A stretch of 64,000 bases of DNA, from NCBI GenBank assembly GCA_020161455.1, contig JAIUNZ010000002.1:62001-126000 (forward strand), read 5' to 3'. Within the stretch, counting starts at the first letter, position 1; every line of letters starts with the position of its first letter. The DNA comes from Bacteroidota bacterium. Lineage in GTDB: Bacteria > Bacteroidota > Bacteroidia > Flavobacteriales > Flavobacteriaceae. The notes beneath the pieces were generated by a model. The model worked only from the letters and a program-made list of their open reading frames with translations. It was not told where the DNA came from and made no database searches. Position numbers and translations under genes: made by a program. Positions 25,741 to 35,319 of the stretch are shown here, in pieces.

Positions 25741-26250
25741 ATGCATCCAAAACCAGCATCAGAATCATTAACCATTTTAACCGATTTAGTTTTACCAAGT
25801 GAAACCAATCCCTTGAATAATCTATTTGGAGGCGAATTATTAGCTAGAATGGACAGAGCTGCCAGTATTGCTGCTAGAAGACATTCCAGAAGAATAACTG
25901 TAACAGCATCTGTAAATCACGTAGCGTTTAACCGCTCAATTCCTCTTGGAAGTGTGGTTACTGTGGAAGCAAAAGTTTCGAGAACGTTTAGAACTTCTAT
26001 GGAGATTTTTTTAGATGTTTGGATTGAAGACAGAGAGTCTGGCACAAAAACTAAAGCAAACGAAGCCATTTATACTTTCGTTGCCGTTGATGAAACGGGT
26101 CGTCCAGTAGAAGTTGCGCCTGTTATCCCAGAAACAGAATTAGAAAAACAACGATTTGATGCAGCACTTCGTAGAAAGCAATTGAGTTTGGTACTCGCTG
26201 GAAAAATGAAGCCAAGTGAGGCAACCGAATTGAAAGCATTATTTATTTAA
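25741..26250 (+). CDS. Acyl-CoA thioesterase (hotdog fold)
   Basis: Hydrolyses acyl-CoA to free acid and CoA. A 169-residue single hotdog domain: NPLNNLFGGELLARMDRAASIAARRHS (helix with the catalytic-type N/G and D), SVNHVAFNRSIPLGSVVTVEAKV and TKANEAIYTFVAVDE, as in YciA/BACH-type enzymes. The start is the ATG at 25741. A TTG 18 bp upstream overlaps a TACCTTTG -7 motif (25718-25725) and is rejected. Confidence 0.92.
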   Translation: MHPKPASESLTILTDLVLPSETNPLNNLFGGELLARMDRAASIAARRHSRRITVTASVNHVAFNRSIPLGSVVTVEAKVSRTFRTSMEIFLDVWIEDRESGTKTKANEAIYTFVAVDETGRPVEVAPVIPETELEKQRFDAALRRKQLSLVLAGKMKPSEATELKALFI

Positions 26251-26301
26251 TTTCTTTTTTGTATTCTAAAAAGAAGTATATTTCGTGAAATTTATTTACC
26301 A

Positions 26302-28215
26302 ATGAAAATTACTTTTTTTTCGTTGGCATTTTTACTTTTTTTCGCAATTGATGGTAATGCTCAAAAAGGTTTAGATCCAACAGCTGATGAGATTTCTCAA
26401 GCTAAAAAACTTAGAGAAAGCTATTCTAAGGACGACATTGCAATTTTGGAAAGTTCCGAATTAATCACTTTCGATTTAAACAAAAAAGCAGCCAAAGTTA
26501 TTGTCAATCATTCCATAAAAGAACATTTGATGAACATCAACCACCGTGCTGATATTCAAAAATATGAGTTCTATGACAGTGAATCTAGCATTCAAAATTT
26601 TTCTTTAAAATATAGAAACGATAAAACCGCTTCGTTTTCGGTAAAAGATGAGTTTTATAAAGATCGTGATTTATTTTATAATGACGCCAAAGTAAAATAT
26701 GTTACCATTGATTTTCCAGTTCAAGGCTATAATTACAAATATGAAATGGAAAAAAAATATGATGATGTAAAATATTTTACTTCGCTGTTTTTTAATGATG
26801 AATATCCTGTTTTATCTAAAAAAATCACCTTTGAAATCCCAAATTGGTTGGATGTTGAATTGAAAGAATTCAATTTTGACGGTTTTAAAATCAATAAAAC
26901 TTCTAATACTGAAGACAAAAAAACTATTGTTACCTATACTTTAGAAAATGTTCCTGCTGCTTTTAAAGAAAATTCAATGCCGGGAAGAAGTTACCTTTAT
27001 CCACATATTTTGGTGATTGCAAAATCATTTACCAAAGACGGAGCAACCACCACTTTATTTAAGAGCAATGCAGATTTATACAATTGGTACAAATCGTTGA
27101 TTGCAATGATGAAAGATGACACTACTGTTATGAAAAGCAAAGTAAACGAACTTACTGCCAATGCAAAAACAGATGAAGAAAAAATAAAAAACATCTATTA
27201 TTGGGTGCAAGATAATATTCGATATATTGCTTTTGAAGATGGAATTGCAGGTTTTAAACCCGACGAATCCAATAATGTTTTTGAAAAAAGATATGGCGAT
27301 TGCAAAGGAATGGCAAACTTGATCAAACAAATGTTAAAACTTGCTGGTTTCGATGCGCGATTAACGTGGATTGGAACCAAGCACATTGCCTATGATTACA
27401 GCACACCATCATTAGCCGTTGATAATCACATGATTTGTACTTTGATGTATAAAGGAAAAAAAATCTTTCTAGACGGAACAGAAAAATACAACTCTTTTGG
27501 CGAATATGCAGAACGGATTCAAAACAAAGAAGCCATGATTGAAGATGGTGACAAATGTATTATTGAAAAAATTCCAACTACGACTGCCGATTTTAACAAA
27601 GAAACTTTTAAAACAACACTTGCTATTGAAAATGAAACTTTAATAGGAGTTTGTAACAAAACCTATCAAGGTGAAAGCAGAGCCGAATTTTTAAATATTT
27701 ACAACGGTTTTGAAAACACCAAAAGAAAGGAACGATTGGACGGATATTTGTCAAAACAGAACAAAAGCATTGCTGTTTCTGATGTAAAAACCAGTGATTT
27801 ACAAAATAGAGATAGCAAACTTACCATTGATTATAACATTGCAATTCAAAACAAAATTTCTTCATTTGATGACGAAATTTATGTTGATTTGGAATTCATG
27901 AACGAATACAAAAACTTTGAATTAAAAGACCGTAAAGTAGCTTATGAAATGGGATATAAAACTAATTATGTGTCGCAAATTAACCTTAAAATACCTGATG
28001 GTTATAACGTTACAAAAATGCCAACCAATCTTTCAATAAAAGAAAATGATTTTGACATCAACTTAAGTTATGAAAACACTGGAAAAGAAATTATCTATAA
28101 AAAATCATTTATGTTTAAAAATGGTCTAATCAAAGCAGACGCAATTGAAAAATGGAATGAATTTAATAAAAAATTAAAAGAAAATTACAACCAACAAATC
28201 ACTTTATCAAAATAA
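26302..28215 (+). CDS. DUF3857/transglutaminase-like secreted protein with intact triad
   Basis: 637 residues with a signal peptide (cleaved near GNAQ). The N-terminal DUF3857-type domain (about 40-250) precedes a transglutaminase-like core. The Cys-His-Asp triad is visible at C334 (YGDCKGMA), H376 (VDNHMICTL) and D391 (FLDGTEKY), so enzymatic activity is plausible (amide or peptide cross-linking or hydrolysis in the periplasm). The C-terminus is a further beta domain. It is 15 bp from a paralogue lacking the triad. Confidence 0.85.
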   Translation: MKITFFSLAFLLFFAIDGNAQKGLDPTADEISQAKKLRESYSKDDIAILESSELITFDLNKKAAKVIVNHSIKEHLMNINHRADIQKYEFYDSESSIQNFSLKYRNDKTASFSVKDEFYKDRDLFYNDAKVKYVTIDFPVQGYNYKYEMEKKYDDVKYFTSLFFNDEYPVLSKKITFEIPNWLDVELKEFNFDGFKINKTSNTEDKKTIVTYTLENVPAAFKENSMPGRSYLYPHILVIAKSFTKDGATTTLFKSNADLYNWYKSLIAMMKDDTTVMKSKVNELTANAKTDEEKIKNIYYWVQDNIRYIAFEDGIAGFKPDESNNVFEKRYGDCKGMANLIKQMLKLAGFDARLTWIGTKHIAYDYSTPSLAVDNHMICTLMYKGKKIFLDGTEKYNSFGEYAERIQNKEAMIEDGDKCIIEKIPTTTADFNKETFKTTLAIENETLIGVCNKTYQGESRAEFLNIYNGFENTKRKERLDGYLSKQNKSIAVSDVKTSDLQNRDSKLTIDYNIAIQNKISSFDDEIYVDLEFMNEYKNFELKDRKVAYEMGYKTNYVSQINLKIPDGYNVTKMPTNLSIKENDFDINLSYENTGKEIIYKKSFMFKNGLIKADAIEKWNEFNKKLKENYNQQITLSK

Positions 28216-28230
28216 CCAAGACCTAACTTA

Positions 28231-30384
28231 ATGAAAACAAAATTAGCCTTACTATTCTTTTTAGCCATTATTGGCATTTGTTCTGCTCAAGATGCCAAAG
28301 AAGCTCGCGAGTTTTTTTGGGGTGCAAAAGATGAATTTAAAAAAGCCAACACCATTCCCGATAAATGGAAAAACGAATCGGCCGTAATTATTCATAAACG
28401 CGAACATTATAACTATCATAAGTTTGGAAAAAGCGTTACCTATGTTTCGGGTATTCGAAAAAGAATCATGTTGCTTGACCAAGCCGCAGTAACCGAATTT
28501 TCGCAATTCTCATATAAAAATAAATTTTATTCTAATAGAGCTTATGGTTATAAAAAAGGCACAAACTATGTTGGTGTAAAAATAATAAAACCTTCTGGTA
28601 AAGAAATTGAAATTGATACCGATAAAGAATCCAAAGAAGTAGATGGTGAAAAAAAATTAGCCGTACCCAATTTAGAAATTGGCGATATTATTGACTACTA
28701 TTTTTATAGTGTCGAACCCTTTAAGTCATTTTTTGACTACACTTTTGAAGCCGTAGAAACTCCACTTGGCGATGTATATCCAACTATGGATTTAAAAATA
28801 ACTTTAGATACCGAAAATGATTTTTTTATTAATTTTAACACTTATAACGGAGCACCCAATTTAAAAGAAATTCCAACCAAAAATAGCGGCGAACGCAGTT
28901 ATGAACTCTCTGAAAAAGACATTCCTAAAAATGAATTTCCTCGTTGGTTTTATCCTTTAGCCGAAATGCCATGCTATAAATTTCAAGTAATTTTTGCCCG
29001 TTCAGGAAAATTTGAAAAACTAGCCGATGGGTTTCTTTCCGAAAAAGAACGCGACATTAAAAAGACTGTTTCCAAAGAAGATATTTTTGATTACTACAAC
29101 AAAAAGTTTGTTCCTGCTGGAGATATTGGCGACATCAATGATTTTTTAAAAGGAAAAACATTTACCTCTGAAGAAGACAAAATTCGGGAAGTATATTATT
29201 TTACACGTCATCAATTCTATACTCGATATATTGAAGCTTTTGTGGTAAACGAAGCTAAGATTTTTTATCCTTTTGAATATTATGGAAATTACCCTATATT
29301 CTTTAATTCAGAAGTGCAATTTGTCAATTATTTTATGCAATTCTTAAGGAAAAATGATATTAGTTATGATGTTATTATTGCAACACCACGCTACGATGGT
29401 TCAATTGATGATTTGTTAATTCAATCTAATGTGAAAAAACTTATTCGAGTGAATACTAAAAACCCTGTTTATTTGGAGTATTTTTCACCCTATACCAGTG
29501 CCGATCAATTTAACTACAACATAGAAAATTCAAAAGCCTATGTTTTAGAAGTATCAAAAGGAAAACGCATAACAGATGCCTCAACAGTTCAATTACCATC
29601 AAGTACCTATCAAGAAAACAGTGTGAAAACCAAAACCGAATTAACCTTGGAGGATTTTACTGGATTTAAAGCCAAAAAACTATCTTCTTATTTAGGTCAT
29701 TTAAAAGACAGCGAGCAAAGTGACAGACTTAATTTTTATGATTATGTATATGAAGATTACAAAAAATATGCAACAAAACCACTTCTGGATTACGTAAAAA
29801 ACAAGAAAAAAAACGAGCAGTACAGCAATGAAATGAAAGCCTTAATCAATAAAATGAAAGACACTCAAAAAGAATCCTTTGAAAAATCAATCGAAGGAGA
29901 ACTTGATTTTCTCGTGGACGATTATTCTTTTAAAATCAACAATACGGGTCGTTATGGCAAAAAATCTTCTTTTGAAATGGAAGAAGAGTTTAGCATTAAA
30001 GATAATTTGATTAAAAAAGCTGGCGATAAATATCTAATTGAATTAGGTAAATTATTAACCTCACAAATTGAAATTGACCAAAAAGAAAAAGATAGAAAAA
30101 ACAATATCTATTCTGTTTATCCGCGCTCGTATGAGAATGAAATTATTTTAAATATTCCTGTTGGCTATTCGGTTTCTGGTTTAGAAAAATTCAATAAAAA
30201 AGTAGAAAACGAAACGGGCGGATTTACTTCAACTGCCGAAGTGAAAGGCAACCAACTCATTGTTAAAACCTACAAACATTATAAAAATTATTTTGAACCA
30301 AATGCAAATTGGAACAAAATGATCGATTTTCTAGATGCTGCCTATCAGTTTACTCAAGAAAAAGTGTTGTTGAAGAAGAATTAA
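28231..30384 (+). CDS. DUF3857-type secreted protein lacking the transglutaminase triad
   Basis: 717 residues with signal peptide ending CSAQ. It has the same layout as the upstream neighbour: a DUF3857-like N-terminus (VAVPNLEIGDIIDYYF-type stretch with NLEIGDIIDYYFY), a middle region corresponding to the transglutaminase core (YYFTRHQFYTRYIEAF), and a beta-rich C-terminus. In the place of DCKG, the His and the Asp I see no equivalents, so it looks like a catalytically dead partner. It is probably co-transcribed and ends in a strong terminator. Confidence 0.8.
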   Translation: MKTKLALLFFLAIIGICSAQDAKEAREFFWGAKDEFKKANTIPDKWKNESAVIIHKREHYNYHKFGKSVTYVSGIRKRIMLLDQAAVTEFSQFSYKNKFYSNRAYGYKKGTNYVGVKIIKPSGKEIEIDTDKESKEVDGEKKLAVPNLEIGDIIDYYFYSVEPFKSFFDYTFEAVETPLGDVYPTMDLKITLDTENDFFINFNTYNGAPNLKEIPTKNSGERSYELSEKDIPKNEFPRWFYPLAEMPCYKFQVIFARSGKFEKLADGFLSEKERDIKKTVSKEDIFDYYNKKFVPAGDIGDINDFLKGKTFTSEEDKIREVYYFTRHQFYTRYIEAFVVNEAKIFYPFEYYGNYPIFFNSEVQFVNYFMQFLRKNDISYDVIIATPRYDGSIDDLLIQSNVKKLIRVNTKNPVYLEYFSPYTSADQFNYNIENSKAYVLEVSKGKRITDASTVQLPSSTYQENSVKTKTELTLEDFTGFKAKKLSSYLGHLKDSEQSDRLNFYDYVYEDYKKYATKPLLDYVKNKKKNEQYSNEMKALINKMKDTQKESFEKSIEGELDFLVDDYSFKINNTGRYGKKSSFEMEEEFSIKDNLIKKAGDKYLIELGKLLTSQIEIDQKEKDRKNNIYSVYPRSYENEIILNIPVGYSVSGLEKFNKKVENETGGFTSTAEVKGNQLIVKTYKHYKNYFEPNANWNKMIDFLDAAYQFTQEKVLLKKN

Positions 30385-30407
30385 TTCTATCGTAATAATA
30401 AACATAA

Positions 30408-30446
30408 TAAACCCTTTCAGAATTTAATACTCTGAAAGGGTTTTTT
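30408..30446. terminator. Terminator between convergent genes
   Basis: ACCCTTTCAGA (30411-30421) pairs with TCTGAAAGGGT (30431-30441), followed by six T. A short A run on the left makes it partly usable by the convergent envC-like gene. Confidence 0.88.
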
Positions 30447-30464
30447 GTGTTTTAAAAGTTAACC

Positions 30465-31712
30465 TTATTTAGACAACCAAGGTGTTGGGTTAAAATAAGT
30501 AGTGTTTTGTGAAATCATAAACTTTAAAATCGTTTTCCCATCACCATCTGTTCTAATTTTTCCGATAGTTTCTCTTGCTGAAACTTTATCGCCTTCTCGA
30601 ACGTTTACGGTTGATAAATTGTTATAAACTGTGAAAAAATCTCCATGTTTAATAATAACGGTTTTCTTTTGTGGCGATGTTAATTGCACTTGAGAAACTT
30701 CACCATCAAATACGGCTTTTGCATCTGCACCATTCTCTGTAGCAATTTCAATTCCGCTATTATAGACCGTTAATGTTCTAAAAACAGGATGTGGTTGCTC
30801 GCCATAACCAAGCGTAATGGCACCTTTTTCAACTGGCCAAGGCAATCTTCCTTTGTTCGCTTTAAAATTATCCGAAATTAATTTTCCTTCTGGTGTTAAA
30901 ACAATATTTACCGAGTTCTCGATGGCTTTCTTTTCTGCGGTTGTTTTTGTTTTAGAGGATGTTGCTTTTGCCGTTTTTCTATTCGCTTCGGCAATAGCAT
31001 CACGAATCAATTTTTGAATCTGAGCATCTATTTTCTTGGTTTCTTGCTGTTTCTTTTTTATTTCAGCAACAATGTTTTTCTTGTCTTTTTGTATTTGTTT
31101 GGCAATTTTTTCTTGCTCTTGCTTTTCTTTTTCTAACTCTTGCTTTTCCTTTTCATTTTCAACAATTAGTTTTTCCTTGTCCTTTTTTTGAACTTTAATT
31201 TCCTCAGTGGTTGACTTTAATTTTGTGGTTTTTGCCTTCAATTCATCTGCTTGCATTTTTCTGTAATTGTTGTACTGCTTCATGTATTGAATGCGTTTAT
31301 AAGCTTGCAGAAAATTTTCCGATGACAACAAAAACATTACTCTACTTTGCTCGGAACGGCTTTTATAGGACTTGCGAATCATCTCGGCATAATCCTCTCT
31401 TAAAACCTCTAACTCTTTGTTTAATTGATTTATTTTAAGCTGATTTCTATAAATATCATCGTTCAATAGCTTGGTTTGCTTTTCGGTAGTTTTAATCAAC
31501 TGTTCTTTTAAATTTATCTTGTCTTTTTGAATCAACAACTGACTTACCACAGTTTTCTCTTTGCTTTTCATAGAGTTCAACAGCTGCTGACGTTCTTGGA
31601 TTTCCAATTGAATTTTGGCCTTGCGTTCTTCCAACTGCTCTTGTTTAGACAGTTGACTCCACATTGGCAGTGCTAAACAAAAGAATAAAAATGTTAAAAT
31701 ATGCTTTGTCAT
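30465..31712 (-). CDS. EnvC-like murein hydrolase activator (degenerate LytM/M23)
   Basis: 415 residues: signal peptide (PMWSQ), then a long coiled coil of about 220 residues rich in K, E and Q, then a C-terminal LytM domain (ITLGYGEQPHPVFRTLTVYNSGIEI...VIIKHGDFFTVYNNLS). The expected zinc residues are not all present: the HxH region reads LKFMIS. The domain is therefore probably non-catalytic and activates an amidase, as EnvC does in E. coli. It is the last gene of the minus-strand envelope cluster. Confidence 0.88.
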   Translation of the reverse strand: MTKHILTFLFFCLALPMWSQLSKQEQLEERKAKIQLEIQERQQLLNSMKSKEKTVVSQLLIQKDKINLKEQLIKTTEKQTKLLNDDIYRNQLKINQLNKELEVLREDYAEMIRKSYKSRSEQSRVMFLLSSENFLQAYKRIQYMKQYNNYRKMQADELKAKTTKLKSTTEEIKVQKKDKEKLIVENEKEKQELEKEKQEQEKIAKQIQKDKKNIVAEIKKKQQETKKIDAQIQKLIRDAIAEANRKTAKATSSKTKTTAEKKAIENSVNIVLTPEGKLISDNFKANKGRLPWPVEKGAITLGYGEQPHPVFRTLTVYNSGIEIATENGADAKAVFDGEVSQVQLTSPQKKTVIIKHGDFFTVYNNLSTVNVREGDKVSARETIGKIRTDGDGKTILKFMISQNTTYFNPTPWLSK

Positions 31713-31730
31713 ATTGGTTTTTTTGCAAAT

Positions 31731-32504
31731 TTACTTAATAAATATTCTTTCATAACCATCCGGAACCGAATAGGGAAAAGAAAGTTCGTCGTTCAAATTA
31801 ATGGTGTTGTATTTTATACTTATTGCTGTTTTCCCTTTTTCCTGTTCTGCATTGATTTCTATGGCAGCAGGCAGCATATATTCTCCTACTTTTTGATAAT
31901 TTGGATACTCAATCGTTACTTTTCTGTTTTTACTGTTTTGAATGATTTCTTCTTTCTTTACTAAAAAATTATCGGCTTCAAAATAGAATGTTTTGTCAAT
32001 TTCATTTGTGTTTATGTTATTCAATTTGTAAAAACTATCTACAATTAAAGCAACAAATTTTTCTTTATTCAAATCGTCTATGGCTTCTCCTATCAACAAA
32101 TTTTCAACTTTTGTATAATCTAATTCGGTGCCTAAGAATTGGCTTAGTAACTCATAATCACCTTCAAAATAAGTGCCGTTAATTTTTTCGTAATAGTAAA
32201 CATTACTTGGCGTAATCAATGCTTTTGCCATTGTAATACCTAAAAAACGAATGCTTACTAATATCTTTTCATTTCGTTGTATTCTAACTTCAGCCGTAAC
32301 ACTATTTGAGTTTTTCGGATCTTCATAGCGTGCCGAAGCTTTAATATATAACGTTTTAAAATCATTTTTATTGTTGTAATGATTTTTAATTATTTCGGTC
32401 GCTTTTATCTTTTCCGTGGCAATTCCTTCGCTGATAAGTGCTTTTTTGGACTTACAAGACATCGCAAAAAAACACATTGAAACAACAAATATTACTTTTT
32501 TCAT
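31731..32504 (-). CDS. DUF4292-type lipoprotein
   Basis: A 257-residue lipoprotein with lipobox FFAMSC (C17) and KSKK after it, consistent with periplasm-facing retention. The body is a beta-rich fold of the DUF4292 family, with some LolB/LppX-like appearance (TLYIKASARYEDP, VSIRFLGITMAKALITPSNVYYYEK), suggesting lipid or lipoprotein handling in the envelope. Its ATG overlaps the preceding TPR gene's stop by 4 nt and it is followed by the EnvC-like gene, an order I know from flavobacteria. Confidence 0.8.
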   Translation of the reverse strand: MKKVIFVVSMCFFAMSCKSKKALISEGIATEKIKATEIIKNHYNNKNDFKTLYIKASARYEDPKNSNSVTAEVRIQRNEKILVSIRFLGITMAKALITPSNVYYYEKINGTYFEGDYELLSQFLGTELDYTKVENLLIGEAIDDLNKEKFVALIVDSFYKLNNINTNEIDKTFYFEADNFLVKKEEIIQNSKNRKVTIEYPNYQKVGEYMLPAAIEINAEQEKGKTAISIKYNTINLNDELSFPYSVPDGYERIFIK

Positions 32505-33850
32505 TTCTTTTGTTTTTTTGATAAATCATTTGCTTTGGCAAAGTAACTTTCTTTCTTTTTCACATCGTCCAAACCATTAAAAGTTTCACTTAATTGCAAG
32601 TAGAAATTAATTTCTAATGAAACATCATCAATGATAAAGTCAAGTCCGGCTTCGAGTGCCTCTTTTGCTTTCTTAAAATTGCCCAATTGATTTTGCGCCA
32701 AGCCAGCATAGTAATACAAATCGGGTTGTGTTGGATAATACTGTGTTAAGTCATCTGCTTTTTTGGCTACTGCTTTAAAATCTTGCAATTCAACATACGA
32801 TTGCAACAATAATTTTTGTGATTCTATGTCATCCGAATGGGTTTTTGTTTGCAACTCAAAATACTTTTTTGCCTTTGCCCAATCGCTTTTCATGAAATAA
32901 AACTTTCCTATTTCTTTAGCAACGTCAACATTCTTATCGTTATCAAAATAGGCAATCGCTTTGTCTAAATCAGGTTCAAATTGTGGGTTGTTGGTGGCAA
33001 ATATCAAAAACTCATTCAACATTCGGTGCTTAATTTTCGAATCAATCTTTGCGCTTGGCAATACTATATTCATCGCTTTTACCGCTTGTGCTCCATCATT
33101 GTTATTCAAATGAAATTTAAACAAACTCACTTGCGCCCAATCGGAAGTTGGAATCTCTTTCTCTAATTTTTCGGCAATTTCCAACGCTTTTTCTTCCTGA
33201 TTGCTTTGCGAATACATATAAATCAATGCAATATAATTCGACTCTTCCTTTGGAAACTTCTTAATTTGGTCTAACAAATTGAATTTCTCGGCACTTTGGT
33301 ACTTGGCATCTCTAAGAATATCGGCTTTATACAATTCTCGCTTCTCCGATTTTCCAACCGTTTCATTCAAATTGTTAATCAACTCCAACGCTTTGTCAAA
33401 TTGCTGCGTATTCATATAAAGCGACACCAAATCTTCCTTATAACTGTCTTTAAATGTTATCAATTTTTCAACGATTGGAATGGCTTTGTTATAATCTTGC
33501 GTTTCATAGCAAACATCATACATGCCTACCCATGCCCAACGGTTTTTGGCATCAATTTGAGTTACCTTTTCAAAATAGGAATAGGCAGTGGGATACTTTT
33601 TTTGGGCCAAATAATTCTTTCCCAACTCAAATAAAACTGCGGTATTATCGGGTTCAAGCACCAAGCACTTATCCAATGACTCGATAGCCTTGTCATAATT
33701 CTCAATTCCCTTTTGTTTCAATGATTCAAAGAAGTTATTCTCAAATTCATTGGTAATCGAGGCAACATCCTCAGGCTCAGTTTGCGCCATTAGGATGGTT
33801 GGAATAAACAATATCCCAAAAAGAAAACGATGTAAAACTATTTTTTTCAT
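32501..33850 (-). CDS. Secreted TPR-repeat protein
   Basis: 449 residues with a signal peptide (PTILMAQ). About ten tetratricopeptide repeats follow (e.g. AIESLDKCLVLEPDNTAVLFELGKNY, KKYPTAYSYFEKVTQIDAKNRWAW), a scaffold for protein interaction in the periplasm. It lies between the nucleotidyltransferase and the DUF4292 lipoprotein gene, translationally coupled to the latter. The partner is unknown. Confidence 0.88.
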   Translation of the reverse strand: MKKIVLHRFLFGILFIPTILMAQTEPEDVASITNEFENNFFESLKQKGIENYDKAIESLDKCLVLEPDNTAVLFELGKNYLAQKKYPTAYSYFEKVTQIDAKNRWAWVGMYDVCYETQDYNKAIPIVEKLITFKDSYKEDLVSLYMNTQQFDKALELINNLNETVGKSEKRELYKADILRDAKYQSAEKFNLLDQIKKFPKEESNYIALIYMYSQSNQEEKALEIAEKLEKEIPTSDWAQVSLFKFHLNNNDGAQAVKAMNIVLPSAKIDSKIKHRMLNEFLIFATNNPQFEPDLDKAIAYFDNDKNVDVAKEIGKFYFMKSDWAKAKKYFELQTKTHSDDIESQKLLLQSYVELQDFKAVAKKADDLTQYYPTQPDLYYYAGLAQNQLGNFKKAKEALEAGLDFIIDDVSLEINFYLQLSETFNGLDDVKKKESYFAKANDLSKKQKK

Positions 33851-33892
33851 ATCTATATTTTCTGCCTAACCGGTTAACCCTTTTTAGGATAG

Positions 33893-34903
33893 TTACTCTA
33901 AAACCGAGTAATCGCCGATGCTAATGCTGGTAAATTCGCCGTCAAATGTAGCGTGATTTCCTATCATCGCGTTGTCCAATTTAGCGTTTCTAATGTGCGC
34001 ATGGGTTTGCACCAAGCTGTTTTGAATCTTCACATTCGTAAGATGCGTTCCTTTTCCAAGCGACACGTTCGGACCAACAATAGAGTTGATTAAAACCACG
34101 TCATCATCAATAAAACAAGGCTCAATGACGGTCGAATTTTCAACACGAACCACATCGCTTATTAATTTTTCGCCATCGTTAAGAAGAAACCCTAACATTC
34201 GCGAATTGGTTTCCACAGTCACGTCTTTATTGCCACAATCCATCCATTCGTCAACTTCTCCAGGTACAAATTTCATGCCTTTTGCCATCATTTGCTTGAT
34301 ACCATCGTTAATTTGATATTCGCCACCGTGAATGATGTTGTTATCCAACACCGATTGCAATTCGTTTTTCAAAACCGCAACGTCTTTGAAATAATAAATC
34401 CCGATGACCGCCAAATCCGAAACAAATTCTTGTGGTTTTTCAACCAATTCGATGATTTCGTTGTTATCGTTCAAATTTACAACGCCAAAAGCTTCGGGTT
34501 GCTCCACTTGTTTTACCCAAATAACGCTGTCGGCGGTTTGGTCTAAATCAAATTTGGCACGAATTAACGTATCGGCATAAGCAATAACCGCCGAACCCGT
34601 CAAAGAATCCTTGGCACACATGATGGCATGCCCCGTTCCGAGTGCTTCGTTTTGATAGTAAATCGTTCCTTTGGCGCCTAGTTTTTCGGCTATCGCAATC
34701 AATTCGTCTTCTACTTTTTTGCCAAAGCTTTCGTGAATAATGAATGCTACTTCTTCAATATCTTGGTTTAATACACCCGCAATGTCTTCTACCAAGCGGT
34801 GTACGATTGGTTTTCCGGCAATAGGAATTAACGGTTTTGGAATGGTGAGTGTGTGTGGTCGTAATCTGGAACCTCGTCCAGCCATGGGTACAATAATTTT
34901 CAT
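33893..34903 (-). CDS. Sugar-phosphate nucleotidyltransferase
   Basis: Activates a sugar-1-phosphate to an NDP-sugar. The N-terminal NTP-transferase signature PMAGRGSRLRPHTLTIPKPLIPI is complete. ALGTGHAIMCAKDSL and AYADTLIRAKFDLD give nucleotide and metal contacts. A C-terminal left-handed beta-helix-like part (SIVGPNVSLGKGTHLTNVKIQNSLV) follows, in 336 residues. It is close to glucose-1-phosphate thymidylyl/uridylyl transferases, but the exact substrate cannot be set. A TATTTTTG -7 motif lies at 34933-34940. Confidence 0.88.
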   Translation of the reverse strand: MKIIVPMAGRGSRLRPHTLTIPKPLIPIAGKPIVHRLVEDIAGVLNQDIEEVAFIIHESFGKKVEDELIAIAEKLGAKGTIYYQNEALGTGHAIMCAKDSLTGSAVIAYADTLIRAKFDLDQTADSVIWVKQVEQPEAFGVVNLNDNNEIIELVEKPQEFVSDLAVIGIYYFKDVAVLKNELQSVLDNNIIHGGEYQINDGIKQMMAKGMKFVPGEVDEWMDCGNKDVTVETNSRMLGFLLNDGEKLISDVVRVENSTVIEPCFIDDDVVLINSIVGPNVSLGKGTHLTNVKIQNSLVQTHAHIRNAKLDNAMIGNHATFDGEFTSISIGDYSVLE

Positions 34904-34980
34904 CTATCTATTGATTTTTGATTATATCTTCACAAAAATAGGGTAAAAACCCGAGCAATTGTTGCCAATTTACCGAATTT

Positions 34981-35319
34981 CTATCCTTTTTTAATCATCA
35001 TTTCTTTAAGCAAATCGTTTTCCCATTTCAACTTTTTATTTTCTTCCTCAAGTTGCGCAATGATGTTGTCTTTTCCGGTGCTGCTCTTCTTATCATAGTC
35101 ATACTCGGGTGGCAACATGTTGGCTACATCCAAAAAAATATTGTATTTCATGGCATGACAAAGACGCAGCACAATATAAAACTGCAACGACGGTCGACCT
35201 TCGTATCCATAGAAGGCAGAATATTGTACGCCCATCTGTTGCGTAATTTCTTTTCTACGCAAGCGTTTTGTATCGATGAGTTTTGTTAAATAATTGCCTA
35301 AGTGAAATCCTGTTGCCAT
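34981..35319 (-). CDS. Small HTH-like protein with C-terminal coiled coil
   Basis: 112 residues. Residues about 18-60 (RLRRKEITQQMGVQYSAFYGYEGRPSLQF) look like a Cro/C1-type helix-turn-helix. The last 30 (IIAQLEEENKKLKWENDLLKEMM) form a leucine-zipper-like coiled coil, suggesting a dimeric DNA-binding protein. Target unknown. It lies beside the 42-bp repeat array (35479-35646), which makes a binding relation worth testing, though nothing in the sequence proves it. Confidence 0.7.
   Translation of the reverse strand: MATGFHLGNYLTKLIDTKRLRRKEITQQMGVQYSAFYGYEGRPSLQFYIVLRLCHAMKYNIFLDVANMLPPEYDYDKKSSTGKDNIIAQLEEENKKLKWENDLLKEMMIKKG

Noticed and set aside
33867-33876. TAACCGGTTA palindrome between the nucleotidyltransferase and TPR genes
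   Set aside because: Only 10 bp with no extended dyad or U tract, expected by chance in a window of this size.
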